From the NCBI GenBank assembly GCA_015832175.1, contig WJXW01000015.1:248001-312000 (forward strand): a stretch of DNA of 64,000 bases. Direction: 5' to 3'. The notes below the pieces were generated by a model. The model had not been told where the DNA came from and searched no databases. It saw only the letters and a list, made by a program, of their open reading frames with translations. This DNA comes from Paraphaeosphaeria minitans. Its lineage: Eukaryota; Ascomycota; Dothideomycetes; Pleosporales; Didymosphaeriaceae. Shown here piece by piece: positions 42,738 to 53,580 of this stretch (positions are counted from its first letter, which is position 1; each line of letters starts with the position of its first letter). The position numbers were made by a program, and so were the translations under genes.

Positions 42738-44304
42738 ATGCCTGAGCAACCTACGGAAAAACGTGTTGCCGGAGCGCGCACGCCCTATTCGCGTAACGAT
42801 AATGAGGCACCTTCCTCATATAAGACTGATGACAGCAAGTTCTCCAGCATAGGCGATGCCGGGGACGAGGGTCCTCTATTCGCTCTGATGGTGTTGGATA
42901 TCCCCGATGAGATCGCAGAACAAGAGGCTGTAGCCATTTCGTTCGAAGCCGAAGCAACGACCTGTCTACTGCCGCAAGAAGTGTCCAGTAACGGACAAGA
43001 GTCACCAATGAAAGATAAGGCAGATGATGGAAAAGTAGAAGAGGTGCGCACTGAGCCTAGAGATCCCAACGAAACGATGCTGGTGTGCCCGATCGTTGTC
43101 CACAATCGCCCGAGATCCGGATCCTGCACCTCTTCGGCAAAATCTATAGGATGCCAAATACAATGATGCGACTTGCATGGTCTATCCAGCCTTGACACTA
43201 AGGACAGCTTTCCACCGCTGATCTGGAAGCAGAAAGATCTGTCGCTTAGAGTAGATACGCACAATGTTGATGGCTATCGCTTTGTTACAAATTAATAGGT
43301 TGAACCGAATGTCACTGCTAGGCAGGTTAGCGCGATCACAATCTTCCAAGGTCCAACAACAGAGGTCCGAAGAATACGTGTACTGGATTGATCCTGGAAT
43401 ATTTTGCGAGCCGATCAAGGCAGTTGAAGGCCGCATGTCCAGTACACCGGAAACGGCAATCCTTAAAGACGTCGTTCGCTGCAGGACACTAGGTCCGGCC
43501 CACACTGAGAAGCGATTGGCTGTACACCCTGGCTGTACACCAAGCAGAGGCAGATTCGCGCTAAGCAATGTCTTGGGCACCCACTTATCGTGACTTGGCG
43601 ATGGGGAGAATATAGGTCGCTTTCATCTGTTAAACGACTTCCATTTTCAAATTTCCAAAAACTTGAGCACTCGGCGATGCGCAGTCTGAGGGCAGGCACG
43701 GCCGTCGAAGCCATTGTGAGCCAGCGTGATTCTGGATATCGGAGTATCACCCCGCAGGCGCAAGGAAGCGGCGACACGCCCAGCCAGTCCGAGTCGAGTT
43801 AGACAGAAAACAGTCACGTAGCTTCGCAAGGAGACGATGCGACTCTGCAGCGCGAATACAATGCCCTAGCCAAGCGAGTAGAGACACTGCAAGATACGCT
43901 AGACTTTCTAAGGTACGTCTGTAACTTCAGCTGTTGTTTATCCGTACAGTTAATTTTTACTAACCGCTCCTAGATGCATGCCCGAAGACGACTCCCAGCG
44001 CCTCCTGCGAGAGCTGCGCTCAGCTCCAGAAGTCGCCTCCGTGCTGCGCGCGACGACTGGTCCCTTCGGCAACTTTAAGAAACCCCTTTCTAAGGAAGGA
44101 AACGCAGGCTCGCTGCTGCCGTCTCTCGACGCTAATCTAGAACTCGAGCTGGTGGCACTGTACCCGATAGCCTTTCCCACCATGGAGCGCCCCCAGAAGC
44201 CCGGTCTCCATGGAGCCACGGGCGGAATAGCAGAAGTCCGAGTGCAGGACCCGTCGAGGTCAGATCCTGTCACTGTGTGGGAGCTCCCGAGAGATGGAAT
44301 GTGA
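42738..44304 (+). pseudogene. Decayed gene, C-terminal segment like a fungal transcription-factor coiled-coil region
   Basis: The frame from MPEQPTEKRVAGARTP is acidic and Ser/Thr-rich and stops at TGA (43164). The same frame then resumes as SLDTKDSFPPLIWKQKDLSL and VDTHNVDGYRFVTN, then TAA TAG. Later pieces lie in other frames (EEYVYWIDPGIFCEPIKAVE, then a stretch ending GSGDTPSQSESS with TAG at 43801). After it come YNALAKRVETLQDTLDFLR, a 61-nt intron (43913-43973), and MPEDDSQRLLRELRSAPEVA, which looks like the leucine-rich and MPEDD..LLxxLR segment that follows the DNA-binding part in many fungal Zn2Cys6 or bZIP regulators. The stops TGA, TAA and TAG would each arise from one C-to-T change (CGA, CAA, CAG). 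The final exon ends at 44304. No zinc cluster or basic region was seen. Confidence 0.6.
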
Positions 44305-45172
44305 GTGGCGTGTTGCGGCGTCTTCAATTATAAGTGATACTGCGGCCGTTGAATACGTGCGAACATACGGTGTGCTTGCGCGATTGCCAGAAATTGAAGG
44401 TTGGGTGGAGCTGGTACGTCGACTATACTCTTAAAGTAGGGTAGTATATGGGGAGGTGTAGCGGTCTGTTGCAATATTTGGTCAGCACTTTACCGCCTGT
44501 AGATAGCAGGTAATCCACGTTGTTGCTATGTAGGCGTGGTTGTGAACACAGCTACAGGTTCCATGATCTGAGAGCCCGCCAGCTGCCCACACTAGCGTAG
44601 TAGGCTTTCATCGAGTGATGTCTTATTAATACGACTGGTCTGTCAACGCGCGTATGGTCACTAAAGTCGTGGACACTGAAGTAACTGAAAAGCTTTACGT
44701 GGGACTGAACTTCCCTAAATCTGATATTCCCAAGCAGACTAGAGGGCTATACAAGACCAACAGGATATGTATGCTCTATGATCGCGATCTAAAGACGGCT
44801 CAGCTTATCTGCCGCAGCACTAAAGATGGGTTGAGAGATGTTGAATTTACCGCTTAGCCCCAGCCCTGCTAGCCTTAGCCATGACGCAATCCCTATGACG
44901 CGCTTAACTTGCTTGTGCCAAGGCTGCGCCGCATTCCATCGAGCGTTCCTGTCAATTCGCTTTGCGGAAGGTCACCTTTGCTCTCTGTTAAGCCTGACGG
45001 CAATGAGCGGGAGACTTTATGACCGGTGGGGGGTACAATTTATCCTTGATAGAAGTTAATTCTCGATGCTTGTGGAAGGGGACGGACTTACAAGGGCTTC
45101 TTGGCCTGGCGGTGACTAAGGCTGGCCCGTCTCATCCGTCGATACAAATCCATTAATTCGGCCGCTGCGATA
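44305..45172. other. Intergenic region with one short orphan frame
   Basis: The 67-residue plus-strand ORF at 44654-44857 (with EKLYVGLNFPKSDIPKQTRG and ICMLYDRDLKTAQLICRSTK) reads like protein but has no recognised relative. It may be a transposon-derived scrap. Nothing else is supported. Confidence 0.35.
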
Positions 45173-45195
45173 TAGATAGATAGATAGATAGATTG
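45173..45195. repeat. Tetranucleotide repeat (gata)n at LINE 3' end
   Basis: About five units of gata in a row lie directly beyond the 3' end of the minus-strand LINE fragment, where they would read as a (tatc)n tail. Simple-repeat tails are usual for LINEs. Confidence 0.75.
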
Positions 45196-46541
45196 ATCCT
45201 ACTCGGTTTCAGCCGCGATTTCTGCGCAGCTATGCCCGGCTGACAGGCCTTGGCGAGCAGCCGACGCGTCCCGGATCATCGCTGATCCGGCCCGCCCCAC
45301 TTCATCCTGGAAAACAAGACCAGCTGTCCCCAGAAACCTGCCTTTTCTCCCTTGACCACTATCTATATCCGCCTGCCAGCATATCTAGATGATGGTTCTG
45401 ATACTAATGTACACTGTCTTTTAGGCTTCGTGGAGGCGCTCGCGCCTCGTCTGTCGCGTCCACATACCTACAGTCTCCCCCCAGCGCTCGGCTTCATCTA
45501 CGCGTCTGCGATCCCGAATTGCCCAAGGATCTGCGTCTGTTCCATATACTCGATGGCTTTGGTGGCTAGTTGTGGCTTGTTAAGGATGGTCCGGAGGTTG
45601 TGTCGTCCTGGGCGGTCGCCGAAGATCCGGTTCCGGAGGTCGTTGTGAGTCCTGCAGTGCAGCAGGACGTGGGCCACCGTCTGTCTGATAGCTCCACAGT
45701 CGCACCGGGAGCTGGCTACATCTGGCACTTTACGGCTGAAGAGGAAGTCTTTCAGCCCAATCTTCTCAGTCCTGAGTTGGACAAGAAGAGCGCTGTCTCG
45801 CTTTCTGAGGCCTTTATGTATCTTGAGTACTCTCTTTGTGGGTGACGGCGTGTTCCTGAACGTGGCCCGGCCCTTTGTCTCCTTCCGCCACTTTGCGTTC
45901 CATGCAATCTCCGCCTGCTGCTTGCATCTTCTTTTCAGCGTAGACCTGAGGGTAAAGAGTCTTGGGGGCTCGCTCGCAGTCGGCGCTCTTCTGCCGTTCT
46001 CTCTCCATCCTGTGGCTTCCTTTGCGGCCATGTCTGCTGCTTCGTTGCCTGGGATTCCTTCGTGGGCTGGTACCCATCGGATTCGCACCGGACGTCCTCG
46101 GTCCTGGAGGTCCTGGATTTGGCGGGCGATCTCCTCGAGAATGTAGGCTCCAGTCCGTCCTTCAGCCTTGATGACCGACCATATGGCGGCCTGGTTGTCT
46201 GTGTAGATGGCGACGTTTCGTCTGCTTCCGTTCCGATCTGCGTATCCTTGCGCGATTTGCAGCGCCAGGCTGATGCCGTACAGCTCTGCGGCATAAACGG
46301 TCGATGTCGTAGACAGCCCTAAGTACGCGCTTCGCGTCTGCCCTGTATGCGGGCATACTGCAGCAGCGCCGATCCTGTCCTCTATTCCGCTTCCGTCTGT
46401 GTAGATGCTAAGGTCATGGCCTGTCGCGGGGCCGCTGCGATATGCTAGGAAATATACGTGGGTATCGTATTCTAGGCACAGCTTGGCTAGTGTCAGCCTG
46501 GTAATATGTCGGCCGCCTCGACCGAGACAGAAAAACACCAA
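45196..46541 (-). mobile_element. 5'-truncated Tad-like LINE: RNase H region of ORF2 and 3' UTR
   Basis: The frame 46541-45498 carries an RNase H domain (LSIYTDGSGIEDRIGAAAVC, then YAAELYGISLALQIAQGYAD, then NVAIYTDNQAAIWSV, and VRIRWVPAHEGIPGNEAADM). It ends with the Cys-containing segment seen in fungal LINEs (SRCDCGAIRQTVAHVLLHCR). RT and endonuclease are absent. Upstream minus frames (46717-46493) look like decayed continuation. About 300 bp of 3' UTR and a (tatc)n tail follow the stop. A piece of the same UTR occurs at 15285-15400. Confidence 0.9.
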
Positions 46542-47101
46542 TCGGCCCAGAGCCCTGTGCTAAAAATAGCGTGGAAGACCCTTATTGGTGGGCTCATTGT
46601 TGGACGCTCCACCTTGAGCAATCGGGCCACCGGACTTTGTATCCCCGAGGCCGTAAACCTGTCAAGATCGCCTCCTTGAAGGCCGAAGGCTATTGGAAAT
46701 GCTGCTGCTACACTCATCCCTGCGCTGCATAGTCTTCTGTCGACTTCTAGTCGTCTGCATATCTAACCTGGTGAGAGCGGCACGGATCAATGCTTTTGAG
46801 AAGGGAATCGATTGGTGAAGGATCCACTGCGCTGCATTCTGGTCCACGGCGCCTCGTCTATCATCCGATGGAGACCCTCGCTCTCAGCCGGCGAGGATGA
46901 AGTGGCTTCTGCACCTAACGAATGCGAGGTGATGAACTCACCGGAACGTTGCTAAGTAGTAGTCGCCATCCTGGTGCTTGCAGCCTCACTAAGCCTCTGG
47001 TGTTCTGCAACTGTTTCCTGAGTACGTATAAAGTTCACAACAGCAGTATTATTTTCCCTCAACTACTTAAACAGCACTCGAAAGCCTCTACGTAGCGTAC
47101 A
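46542..47101. other. Decayed LINE sequence and intergenic DNA
   Basis: The first 300 bp still show LINE-like minus-strand fragments (GIQSPVARLLKVERPT-type reading) with frame breaks. The rest is the promoter region of the Cys-rich gene at 47102; no gene is seen. Confidence 0.45.
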
Positions 47102-47335
47102 ATGTGTTACTATTACAATCAATCATTCTACTACTCCAAGTGCAGGGCTACGCCTCGGCACATAGTGGACGATACCCGCTGGGATGAATGCACGAAAGCC
47201 AAAGCCAATGGGCACCGCTGTGCCGATTCAACACCTGCCAAGGGCCAAAATGGCCAAATTATTCAAACAGGCTCGTCAAAGGTGCCGGGCGACTGCCCTG
47301 ACTGTCCACCCCAGTTGGTACGGAACCACTCATGA
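47102..47335 (+). CDS. Small Cys-rich protein, MC...GDCPxC type
   Basis: A 77-residue, single-exon protein starting MCYYYNQSFYYSKCRATPRH, with DECTKAKANGHRC in the middle and VPGDCPDCPPQ near the end. The MCYY start and even Cys spacing recall a widespread ascomycete family of tiny proteins. It shares the CxxAxA..G..C and GDCPxC blocks with the gene at 14600-14833 at the same relative positions. There is no signal peptide. Zinc binding is a reasonable inference; the role is unknown. Confidence 0.7.
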   Translation: MCYYYNQSFYYSKCRATPRHIVDDTRWDECTKAKANGHRCADSTPAKGQNGQIIQTGSSKVPGDCPDCPPQLVRNHS

Positions 47336-47392
47336 CACCTGAGTGTTTGCTAAAAGCAACAGAAACCATCGACATAGTCCCGTTATTTACGA

Positions 47393-48283
47393 ATTCTTGT
47401 CCATACTACGACAGCGACTACGGAAATAAAACCGATGCCCAGAGGAAATTTGACGTTACAAAGGACCGAGGTCGACAAGTCTCGAGGGGCGAGCTTGGAT
47501 TTGGTAGCAACTAGAAATCATTAGCTGTTGGTAAATAAAGTTGATAAAATATATACCTTCAGTCTGCACGTCCCGAAGCAACTCATCCACACTCGTATAG
47601 TTTTGGTCCCAACACTGAGCAATTATATCCTTGAATGCGGGTAGAGACGTTACGCTTGGAAAGTTCCCCTGGCTGTATTTGTCGCCTATCGCTTGATCCG
47701 AAAGTCCTTTGTATGGTTTCGACCCTGTCATAATCTCATAGAAGGTAGAGCCAAGAGCGAAGATCTCGCTTTTGTCTGAAGCACGTTCTTGATTGGGGAG
47801 CTCGTGACTCGTTTCATAACAGACGAGAGGGAGTTCATCATCAATCGGAGATCCACCAAAGTCGCCGAGCTTCGCGTTAAGCTCTTCATCGAGAAATACG
47901 TTGTTACAGGAGATATCTCCATGCATTACGTTTTTAGAATGGATGAAAACGATTGAGGTTGTAATCTGGTGGATCCAGCGAATTCGTAGAGGAAGAGGGG
48001 CTGGACTGGCTTGACCGGCGAAGTATTGTCTTATAGAACCATTAGCGGCATATTGAAGGATAAGAGCATCGTCTAAGGTCCCGAAATATCTAAGAACTCC
48101 TTGGTATTCAGATCCGAGACGCTGGTAGACACGTCTTTCTCTTTCAATCATTTCGTGCTTGAGTCGCTTGGATGAATCAACGAACTTTATGACGGCGTCA
48201 AGGCGAGCGACGATCCCGGTGATGCCCGCGCCCACCACATCCCGGCCATTCAATCCACACGGGTAACGAACAGAGTCTTCCAT
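47393..48283 (-). CDS. Protein kinase with HGD catalytic loop and C-terminal membrane segment
   Basis: Exon 1 (48283-47557) and exon 2 (47510-47393) join in phase 1 through a 46-nt intron (GTATAT..GCTAAT..TAG). The kinase has the ATP-binding lysine (ARLDAVIKFVD), a catalytic loop NVMHGDISCNNVFLD in which HRD is HGD, the DFG motif (KLGDFGGSPIDD) and an F-helix region (KSEIFALGSTFYEIMTG). It is short, with no clear glycine-rich loop beyond GAGITGIVA. The spliced C-terminus reads VKFPLGIGFISVVAVVVWTR, a single hydrophobic segment followed by Arg and Lys. That suggests a tail-anchored membrane protein. The unspliced frame would instead end in an unremarkable tail. HGD-type kinases of this style are common and expanded in filamentous ascomycetes, and their pathways are mostly unknown. 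Confidence 0.8.
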
Positions 48284-49441
48284 CAGGTGTACTACAATGA
48301 TTGTAGTCCCAGCGCTATCGTGTGTGTTCGGTCGGAGTCTTTAAGTAATAGGGGTTGCGGCAAGGACAGTGGAAAGCGAGAGCAACGGTCGAGACTTTAG
48401 CATCGGAGGCCCAAAACTAGATTTGCGAAGAGGAAAGAGATACGAGACGGATAGAGACGCTTATGGAAACGAAAGAGCGATGGGAAAACAGTAGTAAACC
48501 GGCGAGAGAGCCAAGCGCCCAGTGCTTAGTCATAAACCTAGGCATATTATTAATCCGGCCGCCTGGAAAGCGCGCGGATGCTCACCCATTCTTCTGTACA
48601 ATTTTACAACGCGGCGGTACAAGCGCTGCCTGCGATGGGGTCACGTCCGTACGTACATCCGAATGCCTCATGCTTGAATACAGGCTAACAAATAGCAGGA
48701 CGCGACCGATTGAGCATTCCGCTAAGTGACGGTCTTATAACACCAATCCGCACCATCGAAACAGCAAGCCCAATCCTTCCTGCCGCACCTCCCTCGACCC
48801 ACGTCGGCACCAAGAAGCGTCTGTGCGTCACCTCTGTTAAACGTATAATAGCGAGGTGTTGCGCGACGACGATGGTTTAGTGGATGAAGGGTGTAGCACA
48901 ATACGGCGGTCAAAGGCGGGCTAGGCCACTTTTAGTGTTGACTCCAATAGAGCCCCCATCATCAAGCTATCTACGGTGGACCTCGACTAGCTTGGGTTTT
49001 GGCTTGTACGAGATGTTAAGGAACAATGGTCTCGCTGTCTCAATCGATCATCAATATGGCTGCGAACGCCAACGCGAACCTATCAGTGCAGTCGCCACGA
49101 TGCCATCTGGGAAATCCAGCACTCCACACGTCGGTGCCGAGAACATCACGAGGAATTCTGTGGAAGGATTAAGGAGAGAGAGACATCTACTGCTCGCGAT
49201 TCTATTCATGTTTCATACATTAGTGTTGGGCGTCCGATCGTTCCCCCAAGGCACGCGCGCCGAGCTCGACCCGTCCCAAGCAAGCCATGTAATTAATGTC
49301 AGAAATAGCCTATCTAGAGCTCATTATAGCCCCCTTTCCGCAAGTAAAACCAAACGCTTACTTTGCATATTTGATGTGCTGCTGTGTTCGTTCACCCATA
49401 AGCAGCCGGTTCAAAATTGAACCTATTTTCTTGGCGGTCAT
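48284..49441. other. Intergenic region upstream of the Gypsy element
   Basis: ORFs at 48463-48729 and 48884-49420 (plus strand) lack recognisable features. The last 200 bp may be the Gypsy leader, but I found no matching LTR after the element. Confidence 0.4.
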
Positions 49442-51024
49442 GTGACTCAACGCACAAGAGTATTCGCTTCGCTTCGATCCCGGCCTCAGACCTACCCCGC
49501 AGCAACACCACACCTAAGGGAAATCCAGAAACTCCTTAACGCCGGACCAGGACTTAGAAACCCTCAGGACCTTCTCCAATACGTGGCTCTTCTTCAAACT
49601 ACTGAACGAAACGCCAACAACCAGGCCGCCGCCCTCCAAGCCTCCCTCGCCGATTGGGAAAACGTCGGACGTATCCTTTCCCCCGAAAGTCTCCACCCAT
49701 TCGAAGCTGCAAAAAAGGCAACCGAGCTTCTCAGAAATATGGCACCTGCAACAGGCTCAGGAATGTTTTCAGGGGACCTTAGCCCCGAAAACTGTGCCAC
49801 TATTTGGAACCAAATACCAAATGAGTACCGCACCGGGAAAACCCCTACCCCAAGGACATCGGTTGAGCTCCTAGAAGCCCTCCAGCATATTGGTTGTAAC
49901 CACCCAGAAGAAGCTGCTTTAGCCCTCGGGGACACCTCCCGCACCCAGCCATGGGAAGAATCCATTGGGATGATGGAAGACCACTCCAGCGGATCGTGTG
50001 GACGCCGCGCCCCCATCTTCATCCAAGGAGGGCAACCCGCCTCCCGACTCTTTAAAGAATCGGATATTCCAAAATTCACCGACACAAAGGATTACGACGG
50101 TTTCCGCAGTTCCCTGCTCATGTTCCTAAAAGCCCGGGACGCTCCCGCCCCACATGAATTCGGAATGGCTCTCCTCAGGATCCTGGGGACGTTTGAGGAC
50201 CCGTCGCCCGGTCCGCAGCAAAAGGGTGGGATGTCTCCGAACTCATCCACCCAGACTCCTGGGAGGTAACGTATAACCTCTTTCTGACCGCCCTTGACGA
50301 CAAGTTCCAGTCAGCCACAATCCTCCAGGACACCAAGATCGAATGGATGAAGTGCAAACCAAAACCTGATGAGAAACCAGGGGAGTTCTTCAACCGATTT
50401 GAAGGCGCAACGACAACCCTTAAAAATGTACAAGCCCGCTGTGGAGCACCAATTGCAGACGACGGAGCAATTGTCGACAGACCACTCCTCATCCTCCCTC
50501 GTTATATTGTGGATGACGCCCGCCAAAAGACAGCCCAAACCGGAGAAATGCTTGAAACCAAACCATACAAAGAACTCCGGAAATACTTTGAAATTACCTG
50601 GACCTACCTCCCCCGCCCCATCGGAAAAGGACACGACACCACTCGCAGCTCACAAACAATCTCGACTAGAGCAGGTCCTGCCCGCCCCCAACAGAACAAC
50701 GTGACCCAACGACAATGTGGACTCATCGTTTCTTACGACACCGCCCCTGCCGTCCCAGAAAACCTCAGGGGGTCCCTTTACCCCGATCGCACCAACCCAG
50801 CCAAGGATGCTGAGAACCTCGCCCGCCGACAACGCTGTGCAACCCTCCACGTCTGCACCTACTGCCGACGCGACCAAAGCCAACACCACCCTTCGGGACC
50901 CAACTTCAAACCCGTCACCCTTACAGCATCAACCAGACGCACTGGAACCAAAACGCCCCCACCAGAATCTCTCACAAATAGCCAAGGGCAGCAGCTCCTT
51001 GAAGCCCCACCCACTACCCAGTAG
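49442..51024 (+). pseudogene. Gypsy gag, one frameshift
   Basis: The first frame starts MTQRTRVFASLRSRPQ and includes DIPKFTDTKDYDGFRSSLLM and FGMALLRILG, a gag capsid-type region. Near 50200-50215 the frame changes; from there GWDVSELIHPDSWEVTYNLF continues the capsid in another frame to 51024, with FFNRFEGATTTL and a possible CxxC..H knuckle (HVCTYCRRDQSQHH). The second part is Pro/Thr-rich. The shift breaks the protein unless it is recoded. Confidence 0.65.
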
Positions 51025-51264
51025 CGGGGCCGTGCCAGGTCTCCTCGGTCAAGACCGGTTCACGGACAACACAGTAAGCCTTCCCTACCCCCCCAAAAAC
51101 AAGGACTATGGCGCCCAATCGCCTTCGTCCCTGCCGAAGCAACCGACCCAATCATACCCACCGCCCCAACAGCACCTTCGCTTCCGAAGGAAACACAACA
51201 TGCAAAAGCTCTTATCTCTTCCTGTGTCCTCAAAGGAAACATAGACATCTCTAACGCCCCGATC

Positions 51265-53580
51265 TCGCAGGTCACACTCGAGTTCGCGAATCACGGGCTG
51301 GACGAGAAGAATGTTTCAGGGTTAGGGGACACAGGATCAGATATAGACTTAGCAATGCAGAAACTTGTAGAAGAACTCTCCGCCAAGGGACTCGTGACAC
51401 CGTACCTCCTAAAGACCCCAATTAAACTTGGGGCGATCGACACCCCATACGCAATGACCCTCACTCATGGAGTTAAATTACCAATACGACACGGAGACGT
51501 CTTTTACGAACACAACTTTGCAATAGCCAATATACCCGGGCCACCACACCTAATCTTCGGGCAGCCGTGGCTCAAGAAATATTGCCCCGACGCGCTACGA
51601 ATCATACGAGCATTTGGCATAACAACCATCCACCCAAAACCACACACCTTTCCCGAACCAACGCAATGGAAGTACACTGCACCACTAACGCCACCACCTT
51701 CACCGCAAGCCTCACCCATAGCCCTAACACCCTGCAAAGACCCCAAAATCGCTTTCTCTGCGGGGGGGGGGGATTTTCCACTTCTAGCTGCCATCGAATC
51801 AGAAGAACACCGTAGACAAAGCGCTTTTGAAAAACATGCCTCCACGCTCCGAGTAAGGATACAGCTTGACTACATCCTCTCTGACCGACAAGAAACCGCA
51901 CGAGTCCGAGCAGCAGCGGCGGAAGGAACAAATGACCCAGGAGTAAGGGGCCTTACCGGCAACAAAGAAGGTTGGTTAGACACGATACCACCAGAATACC
52001 GACACTTCGCCCACACCGTCTTCTCAGACGAGGCCGCGTCTGAACTCCCACCCTACCGACCAGACCACGATTGCGTTATCAACTTACGAGAAGGAGCGAA
52101 GCTCAGACAGAGCAAACTCTATGACATGTCAACCAAGGAACTTAAACAGCTCAAAGCGTTACTTGATCTGGAGCTCAAGAAAGGCTTCATTAGACCCTCG
52201 AAGTCCGAGTCCTCCGCCCCTGTCTTCTTCGTACGGGACCCCTCCTCTGGAACGCGCTCCGGACAACTCCGACTGGTTATCGATTACCGGGACCTCAATT
52301 CCAAAATGGACATGGACGAGTATCCAATCCCACTCACCCGCACTGTCATGAACGACCTGGCAGGAGCCGACTGGATCACCTCTATGGATGTCCGGTCGGG
52401 CTTCTCGAACCTCCGTATGGCACCAGGGTCAGAGAAGGCCACGGCCTTTAAAACCTTCTATGGATTGTATGAGCACACCGTGATGCCCATGGGAATCGCA
52501 ACAGGCCCTTCGGTGTTCCAACGCTTTATCAATTCCGTCCTGAACCCATTTCTCGGCGTCTTCTGCCACGCCTACCTCGACGATGTCGTCATCTTCACAA
52601 AAGGGTCCCTTGAACTCCACAAATCCCAGGTCCTGCAGGTCTTGGAAGCCCTTGAAGCAAACGGACTCCTTCTGAAACCCCATAAGTGCAAGTGGTTCCG
52701 CAAAGAATGTGACTTCCTCGGGTTTACCGCGGTCTGCGGAAGGGGAATCCGGATGGCGGATGATAAAATCCAGGGGATCCGCGGCCTCAAGCCACCACGA
52801 GGGCTCTCCGATCTTCGACATTTTCTCGGAGTCCTTGGATTTTATGATCGGTTCATTCCACATTACTCCGACCTCGTTGCCTGCCTCACCGATTTAATAA
52901 AGAAGGACAAGGCTTGGGACTGGACCCCCACCTGCCAAGAAGCTTTTGAACGACTCCTCGCAGGCGTTCGAAACGATGTTTTCCTCCGGGCTTTCGACCC
53001 AACAAAACCCATCCGTCTCTCCACAGATTCCTCCGATGTGGCGTATGCCGGCGTTATGGAACAGGAATATGATGATGGGTGGCATCCCTTTCTCCTCTTC
53101 CACCACAAGTTCAAAGACGGTGAGAAGGGATGGGACGGCCCAGACAAGGAGCTCTACGCTATCGTCTACGCATTCTCGCACTACCGACACTTTTTGAGTC
53201 AACCGGCATATCCTGTGCAAGTCTTCACTGACCATCGTAACCTCGCTAAGTTTATGTTCACTTCCAACCTCCTCAAGTCCCATGACGGACGGCTCGGGCG
53301 ATGGTGGGAAATTCTCTCGCAAGCCAATTTCCAAATACAGTACCTTCCGGGCAAGGAGAACGTCCTCCCCGACTTCCTCTCGCGGTACGGTTTCGAAGCC
53401 TCCGCTGAACTTCCCGCACGAGTTCTCCTCCCAGAGGCTCGTTTTTCCTCGAAAGCCCAGGCAGATATCGCTGCGTGGTTCAAAAAGTCAGCTCGCTACG
53501 GCGGAAGGAGAGCAAGGAACAAGCGATTGAGCTATTGGGCAGAAGCAAGCTCAGCCACACTCTCGAGCTTGCGGCGATGA
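51265..53580 (+). CDS. Gypsy pol: protease, reverse transcriptase, RNase H
   Basis: The frame is open from upstream of 51355. LGDTGSDIDLAM is the aspartic protease motif, followed by a Pro-rich linker. The RT has QLRLVIDYRDLNSKMDMDEY, DWITSMDVRSGFSNLRM, MPMGIATGPSVFQRF and the catalytic YLDDVVIF (near 52572), then LRHFLGVLGFYDRFI. RNase H follows with IRLSTDSSDVAYAGVM, DKELYAIVYAF and VFTDHRNLAKF, ending in YLPGKENVLPDFLSR. The usual GPY/F, integrase and chromodomain parts do not follow. A run of 10 G at about 51763 lies in the linker without breaking the frame. Confidence 0.85.
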   Translation, partial: SQVTLEFANHGLDEKNVSGLGDTGSDIDLAMQKLVEELSAKGLVTPYLLKTPIKLGAIDTPYAMTLTHGVKLPIRHGDVFYEHNFAIANIPGPPHLIFGQPWLKKYCPDALRIIRAFGITTIHPKPHTFPEPTQWKYTAPLTPPPSPQASPIALTPCKDPKIAFSAGGGDFPLLAAIESEEHRRQSAFEKHASTLRVRIQLDYILSDRQETARVRAAAAEGTNDPGVRGLTGNKEGWLDTIPPEYRHFAHTVFSDEAASELPPYRPDHDCVINLREGAKLRQSKLYDMSTKELKQLKALLDLELKKGFIRPSKSESSAPVFFVRDPSSGTRSGQLRLVIDYRDLNSKMDMDEYPIPLTRTVMNDLAGADWITSMDVRSGFSNLRMAPGSEKATAFKTFYGLYEHTVMPMGIATGPSVFQRFINSVLNPFLGVFCHAYLDDVVIFTKGSLELHKSQVLQVLEALEANGLLLKPHKCKWFRKECDFLGFTAVCGRGIRMADDKIQGIRGLKPPRGLSDLRHFLGVLGFYDRFIPHYSDLVACLTDLIKKDKAWDWTPTCQEAFERLLAGVRNDVFLRAFDPTKPIRLSTDSSDVAYAGVMEQEYDDGWHPFLLFHHKFKDGEKGWDGPDKELYAIVYAFSHYRHFLSQPAYPVQVFTDHRNLAKFMFTSNLLKSHDGRLGRWWEILSQANFQIQYLPGKENVLPDFLSRYGFEASAELPARVLLPEARFSSKAQADIAAWFKKSARYGGRRARNKRLSYWAEASSATLSSLRR

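Larger units (their letters stand above)
49442..53580 (+). mobile_element. Gypsy (Ty3-like) retrotransposon, gag to RNase H, no integrase
   Basis: The coding part runs gag (49442 to about 51024, with one frameshift near 50200-50215), then protease, RT and RNase H in a long frame to 53580. No integrase, chromodomain or LTR pair was seen, and the frame stops soon after RNase H with a Lys/Arg-rich end. The 3' part is therefore missing or the element depends on another for integration. Codon use and GC content match the surrounding DNA. Confidence 0.85.

Noticed and set aside
48870..48950. tRNA gene (atggtttagtgg word)
   Set aside because: Only a D-arm-like word is present; no acceptor pairing or T-loop B box follows.
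49594..50085. 163-codon antisense ORF in Gypsy gag
   Set aside because: Shadow of the gag frame; no independent motifs.
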